Under the pieces are notes generated by a model that made no database searches, was not told the DNA's origin, and was given only the letters and a program-made list of their open reading frames with translations. Both the position numbers and the translations under genes were made by a program. A stretch of DNA of 64,000 bases from the NCBI RefSeq assembly GCF_003854895.1, contig NZ_CP033966.1, positions 3,534,001 through 3,598,000 on the forward strand, written 5' to 3'. Positions 1 through 8,836 of this stretch are shown here, piece by piece. How positions within the stretch are numbered: the stretch's first letter is position 1; each line of letters starts with the position of its first letter. The stretch is from Pigmentiphaga sp. H8. Its GTDB lineage: Bacteria > Pseudomonadota > Gammaproteobacteria > Burkholderiales > Burkholderiaceae_B.

Positions 1-452
1 TGTTCACCGGCGTCGTGCTGCGCAACGTGCTGGGCCTGGCGCGCATCCGCGAAGTCGACGACGGCGCCGTGCAACTGTTCGGCGGCGTCGCGCTGTCGCT
101 GTTCCTGACCATGGCGCTGATCTCGCTGCGGCTGTGGGAACTGGTGTCGCTGGCGCTGCCCATCCTGGCGATCCTGGCGGTACAGACCGCTTTCGTCGCG
201 GCCTACACCAGCCTGGTCACCTTCCGCATCATGGGTGGCAACTACGACGCCGCGGTGCTGGCCGCGGGTGCCTGCGGCATCGGCCTGGGCGCCACGCCCA
301 CCGCCATCGCCAACATGCAGGCGGTCACCAACAAGTACGGCCCCTCCCCCCAGGCCTTCCTGATACTGCCCATCGTCGGCGCGTTCCTGATCGACATCAC
401 CAACGCGCTGGTCATTCAGGGTTATCTCAGCCTGCCTCTTTTCGGCTTTTGA
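1..452 (+). CDS. gltS: Sodium/glutamate symporter, C-terminal part (5' end outside window)
   Basis: The reading frame is already open at base 3, so the gene begins before the window and only about 150 C-terminal residues are present. The segment has several hydrophobic helices and the family-like stretches TFRIMGGNYDAAVLAAG and GLGATPTAIANMQAV, which I recognise from the GltS Na+/glutamate symporter family of the inner membrane. The carrier would import glutamate with sodium. The next gene starts 14 bases after the stop, on the same strand, so co-transcription is possible. The family call is confident; the exact substrate is family knowledge, not seen here. Confidence 0.88.
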   Translation, partial: FTGVVLRNVLGLARIREVDDGAVQLFGGVALSLFLTMALISLRLWELVSLALPILAILAVQTAFVAAYTSLVTFRIMGGNYDAAVLAAGACGIGLGATPTAIANMQAVTNKYGPSPQAFLILPIVGAFLIDITNALVIQGYLSLPLFGF

Positions 453-466
453 CAGCGAGCGCAACC

Positions 467-1945
467 ATGATCCGACGATTGCTTCTCCTCGTCCTGGCCG
501 CGGTGCTGCTGTCCGGTTGCAGCCGCGGACCCGACCAGTCCCAGGTCCAGGCCGCCGTGGAGCACCGCCTGCAGGCGGTCTTCGCCAAGCCGGTGCTGAA
601 TGTGGAATCCCTGCGGCGCCTGGGCAGCGGCCCGCTGGCCGACGCCCCCGACGGCGCGGCCCGCCGCATCGTCTATTTCAACGGCCGCTTCCGCCTGGCC
701 CGCGACTATGCCTTCAGCGACTGGCAGTCGCTCAATCCGGCCGCGCTGGCCACGCTGCTCGGCGCCACCGAACGCGGCGTGGAAGGCATCGCGCGCGACG
801 GCAACCGCGCCGGCGACCTCCTGCAGGTCCGCGGCTCGGTCACCTTCCGCGAAGGTCCCGACGGATGGCAGGCGGTGGACTTCGTGCCGCCGCCACAGGC
901 CACGGCCAGCCAGGCCGCAGCCGGCTCGCCGGCCCGGACGACCATCGAGCGCATCCAGAACCTGTTCAATACCCTGCCCCCCAACAGCCCGCGCGCCCGT
1001 GCCATCATCACCGAGGAACTCGCCGCGGCCGACCGGCAGATCACGCGCCGCCTGGACCGGCTGCGCCGCGCCTTCGTGGTGGCGGGCGGACCGGAAGCCG
1101 GCGAGTACGATCTGGTCGCCCGTACCATCGCCGCGCGCCTGACGGCACAGGGCTTCAGCGCCAGCGGCTCGTCCACCCAGGGCAGTATCGAGAACCTCCA
1201 GTTGCTCCAACGGGGCGCGGCCAACATCGCGCTCGCGCAGGGCGACATCGCCAGACAGGCCTACCTGGGCCAGGGCGCCTTCGGCGGCACGGCCCACAAC
1301 CCCGACTTGCGCGCCATCGCGAGCCTGTACCCGGAAGCCTTCCACATCGCGGTGCTGGCCGACGGTCCGGTTCAGTCCATCGCGGACCTGCGCGGCCGCC
1401 GGCTCGACGCCGGCCTGGCCGCGTCCGGCACCCGCGCCTCGACGCTGCAGGTGCTGGCGGCGCACGGACTCCCGGCCGGCAGCGTGGAACTGGTCTCCAG
1501 TACCAACTTCGACCAGGCGGTACGGGCCCTGCTCGACAAGCAGGTCGACGCAATCGCCAGCGTGATCCACGCCCCGGCGCGCCAACTGCAGCGCCTGGCC
1601 GCCGACCATCGCCTGCGCATCCTGCCGCTGTCGCCACCGGCCATCGCACAACTCGCGCGGGACGATCCCGCCTTCGTGCGCCTCGTGCTCGCCCCCGGCA
1701 CCTATCCGGGCCAGGGCGCGCCCATCGCGACGGTGGGCGTCACCGCGCTGCTGGTCACGGGCACCGACACGCCCGCGGACGAAGTGCGCGGCGTGCTGCA
1801 GGCGGTGTTCGAACAGGCCGATTTCGTGGCGGCGGGCAGCCCGGCCGGCGGACAGATCACGCGCGCGACGGCTCGCGAAGGCGTGACCATCCCCATGCAC
1901 GACGCCGCCGAGCGTTATTTCAAGGCTGAACCGGCGCCGCGTTAG
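467..1945 (+). CDS. TAXI-family TRAP-type solute-binding lipoprotein with extra N-terminal domain
   Basis: A protein of 492 residues. It starts with a lipoprotein signal (LLLVLAAVLLSGC, lipobox ending at Cys), so it should be anchored in the periplasm. Residues from about 200 on match TAXI-type TRAP receptors: FVVAGGPEAGEYDLVAR, then SSTQGSIENLQLLQRGAANIALAQGD, then a LRGRRLDAGLAASGTRASTLQVL stretch shortened here to its pattern. TAXI proteins are usually about 320 residues, so the first 180-200 residues form an added domain I cannot name. No TRAP membrane subunit (DctQM) lies nearby. The ATG at 467 was chosen because the lipoprotein signal follows it directly; upstream codons in the same frame overlap gltS. 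Confidence 0.82.
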   Translation: MIRRLLLLVLAAVLLSGCSRGPDQSQVQAAVEHRLQAVFAKPVLNVESLRRLGSGPLADAPDGAARRIVYFNGRFRLARDYAFSDWQSLNPAALATLLGATERGVEGIARDGNRAGDLLQVRGSVTFREGPDGWQAVDFVPPPQATASQAAAGSPARTTIERIQNLFNTLPPNSPRARAIITEELAAADRQITRRLDRLRRAFVVAGGPEAGEYDLVARTIAARLTAQGFSASGSSTQGSIENLQLLQRGAANIALAQGDIARQAYLGQGAFGGTAHNPDLRAIASLYPEAFHIAVLADGPVQSIADLRGRRLDAGLAASGTRASTLQVLAAHGLPAGSVELVSSTNFDQAVRALLDKQVDAIASVIHAPARQLQRLAADHRLRILPLSPPAIAQLARDDPAFVRLVLAPGTYPGQGAPIATVGVTALLVTGTDTPADEVRGVLQAVFEQADFVAAGSPAGGQITRATAREGVTIPMHDAAERYFKAEPAPR

Positions 1946-1952
1946 ATCGGAG

Positions 1953-3617
1953 TCAATCCCCCGGCGGCCATGCCCGCGCCAGCAGTTCCGCGCACACCGC
2001 GTCGCCGTGGCCGGTGTCGCTGTCACCGTACAGCCAGCTGGCCTGCGCCAGCCGGGCCGCCACGAACGCGTCCCCCACCAGCCCCCCCGGCGCGTCCACC
2101 AGCAGCGCCGCCTGCATCAGCCCGGCCAGCAGGCCGGCGATGCGGCGCGCCTTGAACTCGGCCTCGCCGTTGCCCGCGCACAAGTCCATCCAGGTCTGCC
2201 AGGCCGAGCGGAACTCCGGGCTGCCGCTGCCGCGCTCGCGCAGGTGCTCGCCCAGCGCTTCGAACGCCTGGGGATCGCGCCGGATCGCGCGCAGCACGTC
2301 CAGGCACATGACGTTGCCCGATCCTTCCCAGATCGCGTTGACGGGCGCTTCGCGGTAGAGCCGGGGCATCGGGCCGTCTTCGACGTAGCCATTGCCGCCG
2401 CATGCCTCCATGCATTCGGCGATGGCCGACACGGCCCGCTTGCAGACCCAGTACTTGGCCGCCGGCGTGACGATGCGCCGTATGGCCCGCTCCAGCGGCG
2501 CATCGGACTCGAAGGCGCGCGCCAGCCGCAGGCCCAGCGCGGTCGCGGCCTCGCTTTCCAGCGCAAGATCGGCCAGGACATGGCGCATCAGGGGCTGCTC
2601 GCGCAGCGGCCGGCCGAACGCCTGGCGCCGCGAGCAGAAGTGCAGCGCCTGGACCGTGGCCTGCCGCAGCAGCGCGGCGCTGCCCAGCACGCAGTCCAGC
2701 CGCGTGTAGGTGGCCATCTCCACGATGGTGGCAACGCCCCGCCCCGGCTCGCCCAGCATGGCGCCCCAGGCGCCATGGAACTCGACCTCGGCGCTGGCGT
2801 TGCTGCGATTGCCCAGCTTGTCCTTCAGGCGCTGGATACGGACGCCGTTGCGGCGGCCGTCGGGCGCGTAGCGCGGCACGAAGAAGCACGACAGGCCTTC
2901 ATCGGCCTGGGCCAGCACCAGGTGGGCATCGGACTGGGGCACCGAATAGAACCACTTGTGGCCCTCGAGCAGATAGCCCCGCCCCCGGCCCGGCGCCCCG
3001 CACGGCACGGCCCGGGTCGTGTTGGCCCGCACGTCCGAGCCGCCCTGCTTCTCGGTCATGCCCATGCCTATCAGCACGCCGCGCTTGCCGGCCACCGGCG
3101 CATCCGAGGCATCGTAGTGGCGCGCATGGAGACGCGGCAGCCAGTCGCGGGCGAAATCGATGTCACCGGCCGGCTCGCGCGCCAGCACGGGAATCGCGCC
3201 GAAGGTCATGGTGGCCGGGCACAGCGTGCCGGCCTCGACCTGGCCCTGCATGAGGTAGCCCGCCGCCCGCGCGACCATGGCGCCCGGCGCGGGCGCCGCC
3301 CATGGCCCGGAATGCAGTCCGCGCGCGACGATGCCCGTCATCAGGACATGCCAGGCGGGATGGAAGCGCACCTCGTCGATGCGCCGCCCGACCGGATCCA
3401 GGGGCACGAAGCGCGGCGGGTGCTCGTTGGCGTCGCGGCCCGCGTCCATGGCCTCGCGGCTGCCCAGCCAGCGTCCCTGCTCGCGCAGGGAGACCTCGGC
3501 ATGGCCGGCCCCTTCGCGCCGGACCGCTTCCCGCAGCGCGGGATCGGTGTCGTACAGGTTGTAGCCGGTGCACGGCTCCACCACGTTGAACGCGTCGTCC
3601 CGGTCGCTGTCCGTCAT
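1953..3617 (-). CDS. aidB: AidB-type acyl-CoA dehydrogenase family flavoprotein
   Basis: A protein of 554 residues, close to the roughly 540 of E. coli AidB. Long stretches follow AidB: REGAGH near the start, LCPATMTFGAIPVL, GVLIGMGMTEKQGGSDV, GHKWFYSVPQSDAHLVLAQ, RLKDKLGNRSNASAEVEF, and IWEGSGNVMCLDVLRAI. AidB is an FAD protein of the acyl-CoA dehydrogenase fold that binds DNA and is induced in the Ada response to alkylation; its in vivo substrate is unclear. The ATG at 3617 has a GGGGGAG ribosome site a few bases upstream, preferred over longer in-frame starts. It is the last gene of a minus-strand run after araC, 67 bases downstream of it. No Ada gene is in the window. Confidence 0.9.
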   Translation of the reverse strand: MTDSDRDDAFNVVEPCTGYNLYDTDPALREAVRREGAGHAEVSLREQGRWLGSREAMDAGRDANEHPPRFVPLDPVGRRIDEVRFHPAWHVLMTGIVARGLHSGPWAAPAPGAMVARAAGYLMQGQVEAGTLCPATMTFGAIPVLAREPAGDIDFARDWLPRLHARHYDASDAPVAGKRGVLIGMGMTEKQGGSDVRANTTRAVPCGAPGRGRGYLLEGHKWFYSVPQSDAHLVLAQADEGLSCFFVPRYAPDGRRNGVRIQRLKDKLGNRSNASAEVEFHGAWGAMLGEPGRGVATIVEMATYTRLDCVLGSAALLRQATVQALHFCSRRQAFGRPLREQPLMRHVLADLALESEAATALGLRLARAFESDAPLERAIRRIVTPAAKYWVCKRAVSAIAECMEACGGNGYVEDGPMPRLYREAPVNAIWEGSGNVMCLDVLRAIRRDPQAFEALGEHLRERGSGSPEFRSAWQTWMDLCAGNGEAEFKARRIAGLLAGLMQAALLVDAPGGLVGDAFVAARLAQASWLYGDSDTGHGDAVCAELLARAWPPGD

Positions 3618-3684
3618 GATCGCTCCCCCGCCGTCGCGGCGGCATCGTCGCCATGCGTCGAGTGTAGCGCCGAGCGCCAGCGGG

Positions 3685-4656
3685 TCAGGCCGCCGCGGTC
3701 TCCGCCGGATCGCCGTTGCGCAGCCTGGCCACGTCGCGCAAGGGCGGCGAACCGAACAGGCGGCTGTATTCGCGGCTGAACTGCGACGCGCTTTCGTAGC
3801 CGACCCGGCGCGCCGCGCTGCCGGCATCCAGCAGCTCGGACAGCATCAGCGTGCGCGCCTCGCGCAGCCGCAGCTGCTTCTGGAACTGCAGCGGGCTCAT
3901 GGCCGTGACGGCCTTGAAATGGTGGTGCAGCGAGGACGGGCTCATGTTGACCGCCTGGGCGAGCGCCTCGATGCGCAGCGGTACGGTGTAGTTTTCCTTG
4001 ATCCAGGCGATGGCGCGGGCGACCTGGCTGGAAGCCCCGGCCGACAGGGCCGCCTGGCGCAGCCGCCGGCCCAGTTCGCCGGTCAGCACCCGGTACAGGA
4101 TCTCGCGCTCGGCCAGCGGCCCCAGCACCGCCAGGTGCTCGGGCGTGTCCAACAGGCGAACCAGGCGCAGCATGGGCTCGATCAGGGCCAGCGGGGTCGT
4201 GCCCACGGCCAGCCCGCGCATGCCCGGTGCCTCGGACGCCGGCGGCAGGCCGTGCTCGCCTACCAGTTCGCCCAGGCGCTGCGGGTCGATGTCCAGCGCC
4301 ACGCACAGGTAGGGCTCTGCCTGCGACGCGCAGGTGATGCGGGCCTGCACCGGCAGGTCGAACGAGGACAGCAGGAAGTGACGTTCGTCGTACTCGTAGA
4401 CGGCCTCGCCCAGCTCGACGCGCTTGGCACCCTGCGCGGCGATCGTCAGCGAAGGCCGGTAGAAGCCGCAGTTGGATTCAGAGGGACCGGAGAAGCGCAC
4501 GAACGACAGCCCCGGGTAGGTGCTGGGGTGTGCCCCGTCGACCGGGGCGTGCCGCGCGATGCGGCCGGCCAGCTCGCGCCGCGCGGCGGCCAACTGACCG
4601 GGTTCCTCGTCGCGTGGGACGCTATCGGCGGGAAAGGCCGGCTGGGACATGGTCAT
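3685..4656 (-). CDS. AraC-family transcriptional regulator
   Basis: A protein of 323 residues. The N-terminal half resembles the AraC_N (type I) domain: SNCGFYRPSLTIAAQGAKRV and the YEYDERHFLLSSFDLP segment. The C-terminal 100 residues carry the two helix-turn-helix motifs of AraC proteins (IEALAQAVNMSPSSLHHHFK, then AARRVGYESASQFSREYSR). It lies 37 bases after the molybdopterin subunit gene on the same strand and probably shares its transcript, so the likely targets are the upstream oxidoreductase genes or aidB. A second in-frame ATG two codons later (4650) could also be the start; no strong ribosome site separates them. Confidence 0.88.
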   Translation of the reverse strand: MTMSQPAFPADSVPRDEEPGQLAAARRELAGRIARHAPVDGAHPSTYPGLSFVRFSGPSESNCGFYRPSLTIAAQGAKRVELGEAVYEYDERHFLLSSFDLPVQARITCASQAEPYLCVALDIDPQRLGELVGEHGLPPASEAPGMRGLAVGTTPLALIEPMLRLVRLLDTPEHLAVLGPLAEREILYRVLTGELGRRLRQAALSAGASSQVARAIAWIKENYTVPLRIEALAQAVNMSPSSLHHHFKAVTAMSPLQFQKQLRLREARTLMLSELLDAGSAARRVGYESASQFSREYSRLFGSPPLRDVARLRNGDPAETAAA

Positions 4657-4693
4657 CGTGGAAAGCGCAGGACAAGCGACGATATTGCCATGC

Positions 4694-6940
4694 TCAGACC
4701 GCCTTGCGCAAAGGCGTGCGGATCGGCAGGGTCCGCACGCGCTCGCCGGTCGCGGCGAAGATCGCGTTGGCCAGCGCCGGCGCCAGCGGCGGCACGCCGG
4801 GCTCGCCCACGCCGGTGGGATCGTCCTGGGACGGCACGATGTGCACCTCGACACGCGGCATCTCGTTGATGCGCAGCACGGGATAGTCGTGGAAGTTGCT
4901 CTGCACGACGGCGCCCTTGTCCAGCGTGATGGCGCCATGCAGCGCGGTCGACAGCGCGAAGCCTATGCCGCCCTCCATCTGCGCCTTGACCACGTCCGGA
5001 TTGATCGCCAATCCGCACGCCACGGCGCAGACCACGCGGTCCACCTTCAGTCCGCCCTCGGCGTCCACGCTCACCTCGACCACCTGTGCCACCACGCTGT
5101 TGAAGGACTCGTGCACCGCCACGCCCCGGCCCCGGCGCACGCCGCTTTTCCCCGCCGCCAGCGGACGGTCCCATTGCGCGGCGCGCACCGCCGTCTCCAG
5201 CGCGGCCAGGTGGCGCGGATGGCCCTTGAGCAAGTCGCGCCGCAGCGCGACCGGATCGCGGCGCGCGGCATGCGCCGCCTCGTCCACCAGCGTCTCGGCT
5301 GTGAACGCGGTATGCGTGTGCCCGACCGACCGGTACCACTGCACGGGCACGCTCACGTCGTCGGGGGTATGCAGCTCCACGCTCAGGTTGGGGATGCCGT
5401 AGGGCAGGTCGGACAGGCCCTCGACCGAGGTGGCGTCGATACCGTTCTTGATCATGAATTCCTCGAACACGGAACCCTTGATCAGCGACTGTCCGACCAC
5501 GCGCACCTGCCAGGCCTGCAGCCTGCCCCGCTCGTCCAGGGCGAGCCGGGCGCGGTGCAGGTAGGCGGGCCGATAGTATCCGCCGCGCATGTCGTCCTCG
5601 CGCGTCCAGACCATCTTGACCGGAACGTCGAACCCCGCCTTGCGGGCGCCCTGCGCGATGGCGACGGCCTCGACCACGTAGTCGGCATGCGGGCTGGCGC
5701 GCCGGCCGAAGCTGCCGCCTGCATACAGCTGATTGATCGTGACCCGCTCGGGCGCAATGCCGAGATAGTCGGCCACGGCTTTCTGGTCCATGGTCTGGAA
5801 CTGCTCGCCGTTCCAGATCTCGCACCGGCCGTCGCCCAGTTGCACGACGCAGTTCAACGGCTCCATGCTGGCGTGGGCCAGGAACGGGAACTCGTAGTCC
5901 GCCTCGATCACCTTGGCGGCCTGGGCGAACGCGGCCTCGACATTGCCGCGCGCGGCGGCGGGCAGGCCAGGGCGCGCGGCGGCCTGGCGATACCGGGCCA
6001 AAAGTTCGTCGCTGCCCTCGGTATAGGCGCGGCGCTCGTCCCATTGCACCTTCAGGGCATCGCGCCCGGTGCGGGCGGCCCAGGTATTGCGCGCCAGCAC
6101 GGCGACACCGGCCGAACGGTGCGCCGACCCCTCGAAGGGGATCGCGGCCACCACGCCGGGAACGGCCAGGGCGGCACTGGCGTCGTAGCCGGCCACGGTC
6201 GCGCCGAAGCGCGGCGCATGCGCCGCGATCGCGATCAGCATGCCGGGCAGCTTGACGTCCTGCGTGAACCGGGCGCGGCCGTGCACCTTGTCGGCCGAGT
6301 CCGCGCGCCGCAGCGACGCCTTGCCGATCAGGCCGAACTCCTTGGGCGATTTCAGCCGGGGCTTGGCAGGCACCGGCTGCGCCGCCGCGGCCCCGGCCAG
6401 TTCGCCGAATCCGGCTTTCCGGCCCGAGGCGGCATGGCGGACGACGCCTTCGCGCACGGTAATCGTGGCCGGGTCGACCTTCCAGGCCTGCGCCGCCGCG
6501 CCGACCAGCATGGCGCGCGCGGCGGCGCCCGCCTCGCGCATCTGCTTGAAGGAGTTGGCCATGGCCGTGCTGCCGCCGGTACCCTGTATGCCCATGGCCA
6601 GGTTCTTGTAGCGCGCGGTGTCGGCGGGCGCGCCTTCGACCCGCACCTGCGCCCAGTCCGCGTCCAGCTCGTCGGCCACCAGGGTCGCCAGGCCCGTATA
6701 GGCCCCCTGCCCCATCTCCACGTGCTTGGCATACACCGTGACCCGGCCTTGGGCATCGATGGACAGAAAGGCATTCGGCGCGAAGGCATCCGCCCCGTCC
6801 GCCGCCGGCGTCGCGGCCAGGGCGCCGGGCAGTTGCCAGCCCAGCACCAGCACGCCCGCGCCCTGCACGAAGCGGCGGCGGCTGACATTGACCAGCGAGG
6901 CTTGCTGGCGATCCGTCGTGTTGTCGAGGGTGAAGATCAT
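4694..6940 (-). CDS. Xanthine dehydrogenase family molybdopterin-binding subunit (IorB-like, exported)
   Basis: A protein of 748 residues, the large subunit of a molybdenum hydroxylase of the isoquinoline 1-oxidoreductase / aldehyde dehydrogenase type. The N-terminus SRRRFVQGAGVLVLG is a twin-arginine signal, so the enzyme should be folded in the cytoplasm and exported to the periplasm. Typical family segments are visible (TGRDALKVQWDE, the AGGSFGRRASPHADYVVEA region, VGEPGVPPLAPALANAI near the end). The ATG at 6940 follows an excellent GGAGGA site. The 2Fe-2S subunit gene ends 13 bases upstream. No cytochrome c subunit gene, often the third partner, is adjacent. The substrate cannot be read from the sequence. 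Confidence 0.9.
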   Translation of the reverse strand: MIFTLDNTTDRQQASLVNVSRRRFVQGAGVLVLGWQLPGALAATPAADGADAFAPNAFLSIDAQGRVTVYAKHVEMGQGAYTGLATLVADELDADWAQVRVEGAPADTARYKNLAMGIQGTGGSTAMANSFKQMREAGAAARAMLVGAAAQAWKVDPATITVREGVVRHAASGRKAGFGELAGAAAAQPVPAKPRLKSPKEFGLIGKASLRRADSADKVHGRARFTQDVKLPGMLIAIAAHAPRFGATVAGYDASAALAVPGVVAAIPFEGSAHRSAGVAVLARNTWAARTGRDALKVQWDERRAYTEGSDELLARYRQAAARPGLPAAARGNVEAAFAQAAKVIEADYEFPFLAHASMEPLNCVVQLGDGRCEIWNGEQFQTMDQKAVADYLGIAPERVTINQLYAGGSFGRRASPHADYVVEAVAIAQGARKAGFDVPVKMVWTREDDMRGGYYRPAYLHRARLALDERGRLQAWQVRVVGQSLIKGSVFEEFMIKNGIDATSVEGLSDLPYGIPNLSVELHTPDDVSVPVQWYRSVGHTHTAFTAETLVDEAAHAARRDPVALRRDLLKGHPRHLAALETAVRAAQWDRPLAAGKSGVRRGRGVAVHESFNSVVAQVVEVSVDAEGGLKVDRVVCAVACGLAINPDVVKAQMEGGIGFALSTALHGAITLDKGAVVQSNFHDYPVLRINEMPRVEVHIVPSQDDPTGVGEPGVPPLAPALANAIFAATGERVRTLPIRTPLRKAV

Positions 6941-6953
6941 GATGCCTTCCTCC

Positions 6954-7415
6954 TCAGGCCAGTGCCTGGGCGGCGCGATGGATGGCGGCCCGGATGCGGA
7001 CATAGGTCGCGCAGCGGCACGCATTGCCGCTCATCGCCCCGTCGATGTCCTCGTCCGTGGGACGCGGGTTCGTGCGCAGCAGCGCGGCGGCCGACATGAT
7101 CTGGCCCGACTGGCAGTAGCCGCATTGCACGACGTCCAGTTCCTGCCATGCGGCCTGCACGGCCCGGCCCACGGCGTCGTTCCCCACGCCTTCGATGGTC
7201 GTGACCGGCTTGCCTTCGACCGAGGAGACCGGCGTCACGCAGGCGCGCACCGGCGCGCCGTCCACATGCACCGTACAGGCGCCGCACAGCGCCATCCCGC
7301 ATCCGTATTTCGTGCCGGTCAGGTTTGCCAGATCGCGCAGGGCCCATAGCAGTGGCATTTCGCCGGGCGCGTCCAGCGCAGTCTGTTTGCCATTGATCTC
7401 GAGCTGAATCGCCAT
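6954..7415 (-). CDS. (2Fe-2S)-binding subunit of molybdenum hydroxylase (IorA-like)
   Basis: A protein of 153 residues with both iron-sulfur sites of the small subunit. The plant-ferredoxin-type cluster is the segment GCGMALCGACTVHVDG with a later Cys (VRACVTPV). The second cluster is CGYCQSGQ followed by NACRCATYVRI. Together they pass electrons from the molybdenum site of the downstream large subunit. The ATG at 7415 sits seven bases after a GGGGA site; an upstream GTG (7421) is too close to that site. First gene of the minus-strand run 7415-1953. Confidence 0.9.
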   Translation of the reverse strand: MAIQLEINGKQTALDAPGEMPLLWALRDLANLTGTKYGCGMALCGACTVHVDGAPVRACVTPVSSVEGKPVTTIEGVGNDAVGRAVQAAWQELDVVQCGYCQSGQIMSAAALLRTNPRPTDEDIDGAMSGNACRCATYVRIRAAIHRAAQALA

Positions 7416-7551
7416 TGCCACGTCCCCTGCGGAAAAGATGCCGGATCCCTATCCGGCCGTGACAGAGGTTACGTAAGGCGGCTACCTGGGGACAATACCG
7501 ATTCCTGCCTGTGTTTTGCCTGATCCTGCAAACCACGGATCAGGCCCGGCG

Positions 7552-7956
7552 TCACGCGAGGTTGAGCTGCCACGATATGCCGAACCGGTCGGCCACCCAT
7601 CCGAAGCGACGGCTGAAGCCGTAATTGCCCAGCGGCATCAGCTCCTGGCCGCCGTCGGCCAGCGCGGCATGAAGCCGGTCGATCTCCTCCTCCTGGTCGC
7701 ACTCCACGAACAGCGACACCGACGGGGTGAAGTTGAAGGCATGGGGAGCCGAACTGTCGATCGCCATGAAGCGCCGGCCGTGCAGCGTGAACCATGCGGT
7801 GCGGACGGTGCCTTCGGGGTCGCTCTCGCCGGGACCGTAGCGGTCGATGCGGTCGATGGCCGAACCGGGGAACAGCGAGACGTAGAAGCCGATCGCTTCC
7901 TCGGCCCGGCCATGCCGCTCGCCCGAGAACATCAGGAAGGTGGCGATGTCTTTCAT
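7552..7956 (-). CDS. VOC-family (PhnB/glyoxalase-like) protein
   Basis: A protein of 134 residues of the PhnB/3-demethylubiquinone-methyltransferase-like branch of the vicinal oxygen chelate fold. Marks are the AEEAIGFYVSLFPGSAI opening, the PHAFNFTPSVSLFVECD segment and the GNYGFSRRFGWVADRFGISW ending typical of this branch. Biochemical function is unknown for most members. It is the third gene after an SRPBCC and an ArsR gene, 36 bases downstream of arsR, a common trio in proteobacteria. Confidence 0.85.
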   Translation of the reverse strand: MKDIATFLMFSGERHGRAEEAIGFYVSLFPGSAIDRIDRYGPGESDPEGTVRTAWFTLHGRRFMAIDSSAPHAFNFTPSVSLFVECDQEEEIDRLHAALADGGQELMPLGNYGFSRRFGWVADRFGISWQLNLA

Positions 7957-7992
7957 GGATGATGCTCCTGTCGTGTCTGGCCGGACGCCGCG

Positions 7993-8322
7993 TCACGGCG
8001 CCTCGACGAGTTTCCTCAAGCGCCCGATGGCGCGGTCCCACCCGGCCGAGACCGCGTCCAGGAAGGCTCTTGCCTCGTCCACGCGGCGTGGATCGAGGGT
8101 GTACAGCACCTCGCGGCCCTGGCGCTCGCGCACGACCAGGTCCGCCGCTTCCAGCACCTGGAGATGCTTGACGATGGCCTGCCGCGAGATGTCCCGGCCC
8201 TCGGCCAGCGCGGTGGCCGACAAGGCCCCGCCGGCCAGCAGGTGGGCGACCAGGGCCAGCCGGGTCGCGTCGCCCAGCGCGGCGAACACCCGCGCCAGCT
8301 CGTGCTCACGCCCCTTCGACAT
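7993..8322 (-). CDS. ArsR-family winged-helix transcriptional regulator
   Basis: A protein of 109 residues. It has the compact ArsR winged helix: ALGDATRLALVAHLLAGG, then ISRQAIVKHLQVLEAADLV as recognition helix, and ERQGREVLYTLDP as the wing. No CxC metal-binding pair is present, so it is unlikely to be a metal sensor. The start overlaps the end of the SRPBCC gene by 17 bases, which suggests translational coupling. The two GCAAC-N6-GTTGC repeats upstream of the operon (8837-8894) are the likely operator, giving autoregulation. Confidence 0.9.
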   Translation of the reverse strand: MSKGREHELARVFAALGDATRLALVAHLLAGGALSATALAEGRDISRQAIVKHLQVLEAADLVVRERQGREVLYTLDPRRVDEARAFLDAVSAGWDRAIGRLRKLVEAP

Positions 8323-8824
8323 GGCGCCGGATGTTGTCGGCCTGGGCGGCCCATCCGCCGTCGTTCATCATGAAGGCGCGTTCGCGGCGGTGCGCCGGCA
8401 CGCGCTCGAATCCCGACTCGGTGATGGTCAGCCGCGTGCCCTCGGGCACGGTCTCCAGCTGGAACTCGACCAGGGTCGTGGGCTCCTGCTCGGGATCGCA
8501 CTCGGCATCGATGCCGAACGGCACCCAGCGAAAACTGAAAACGCGCGGCGCTTCCATGCGCTCGACGGTGCAGAACACCGCGTGGGGAAGCGGCTGGCGT
8601 ATCGCGGCCGGCTGCAGGCCCAGCGAGGCCTGGTAGCGCGTGATCTCGTCCTGGTCGAACCCGCCCTCGAAGCTGCCGGTAATGGCGCGGCCGGGGGCAA
8701 AGGGCTGGTCCAGCTTGACGCCGAACCACTGCGCGAACTCCTGGATGTCGGTCAAGGCGCGCCACACGCGCTCGACCGGCGCGCGCAACACGACCTGCTT
8801 TTCGATGCGGTCGAGCGATGTCAT
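8306..8824 (-). CDS. SRPBCC (AHSA1-like) domain protein
   Basis: A protein of 172 residues of the START/Bet v 1-like AHSA1 group: VVLRAPVERVWRALTDIQEF at the start, EFAQWFGV, then VEFQLETVPEGTRLTITESGF and a C-terminal helix. These proteins have a hydrophobic pocket and often sit in operons with an ArsR regulator; the ligand is unknown. The ATG at 8824 begins 13 bases from the inverted repeat that probably controls the operon. It is the first of three minus-strand genes (SRPBCC, ArsR, VOC). Confidence 0.88.
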   Translation of the reverse strand: MTSLDRIEKQVVLRAPVERVWRALTDIQEFAQWFGVKLDQPFAPGRAITGSFEGGFDQDEITRYQASLGLQPAAIRQPLPHAVFCTVERMEAPRVFSFRWVPFGIDAECDPEQEPTTLVEFQLETVPEGTRLTITESGFERVPAHRRERAFMMNDGGWAAQADNIRRHVEGA

Positions 8825-8836
8825 GGCGGAACTCCT

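Noticed and set aside
4649..7099. Plus-strand open frame of 816 codons over the molybdenum hydroxylase genes
   Set aside because: Antisense to two genes with full iron-sulfur and molybdopterin motifs; His/Arg-rich low-information translation.
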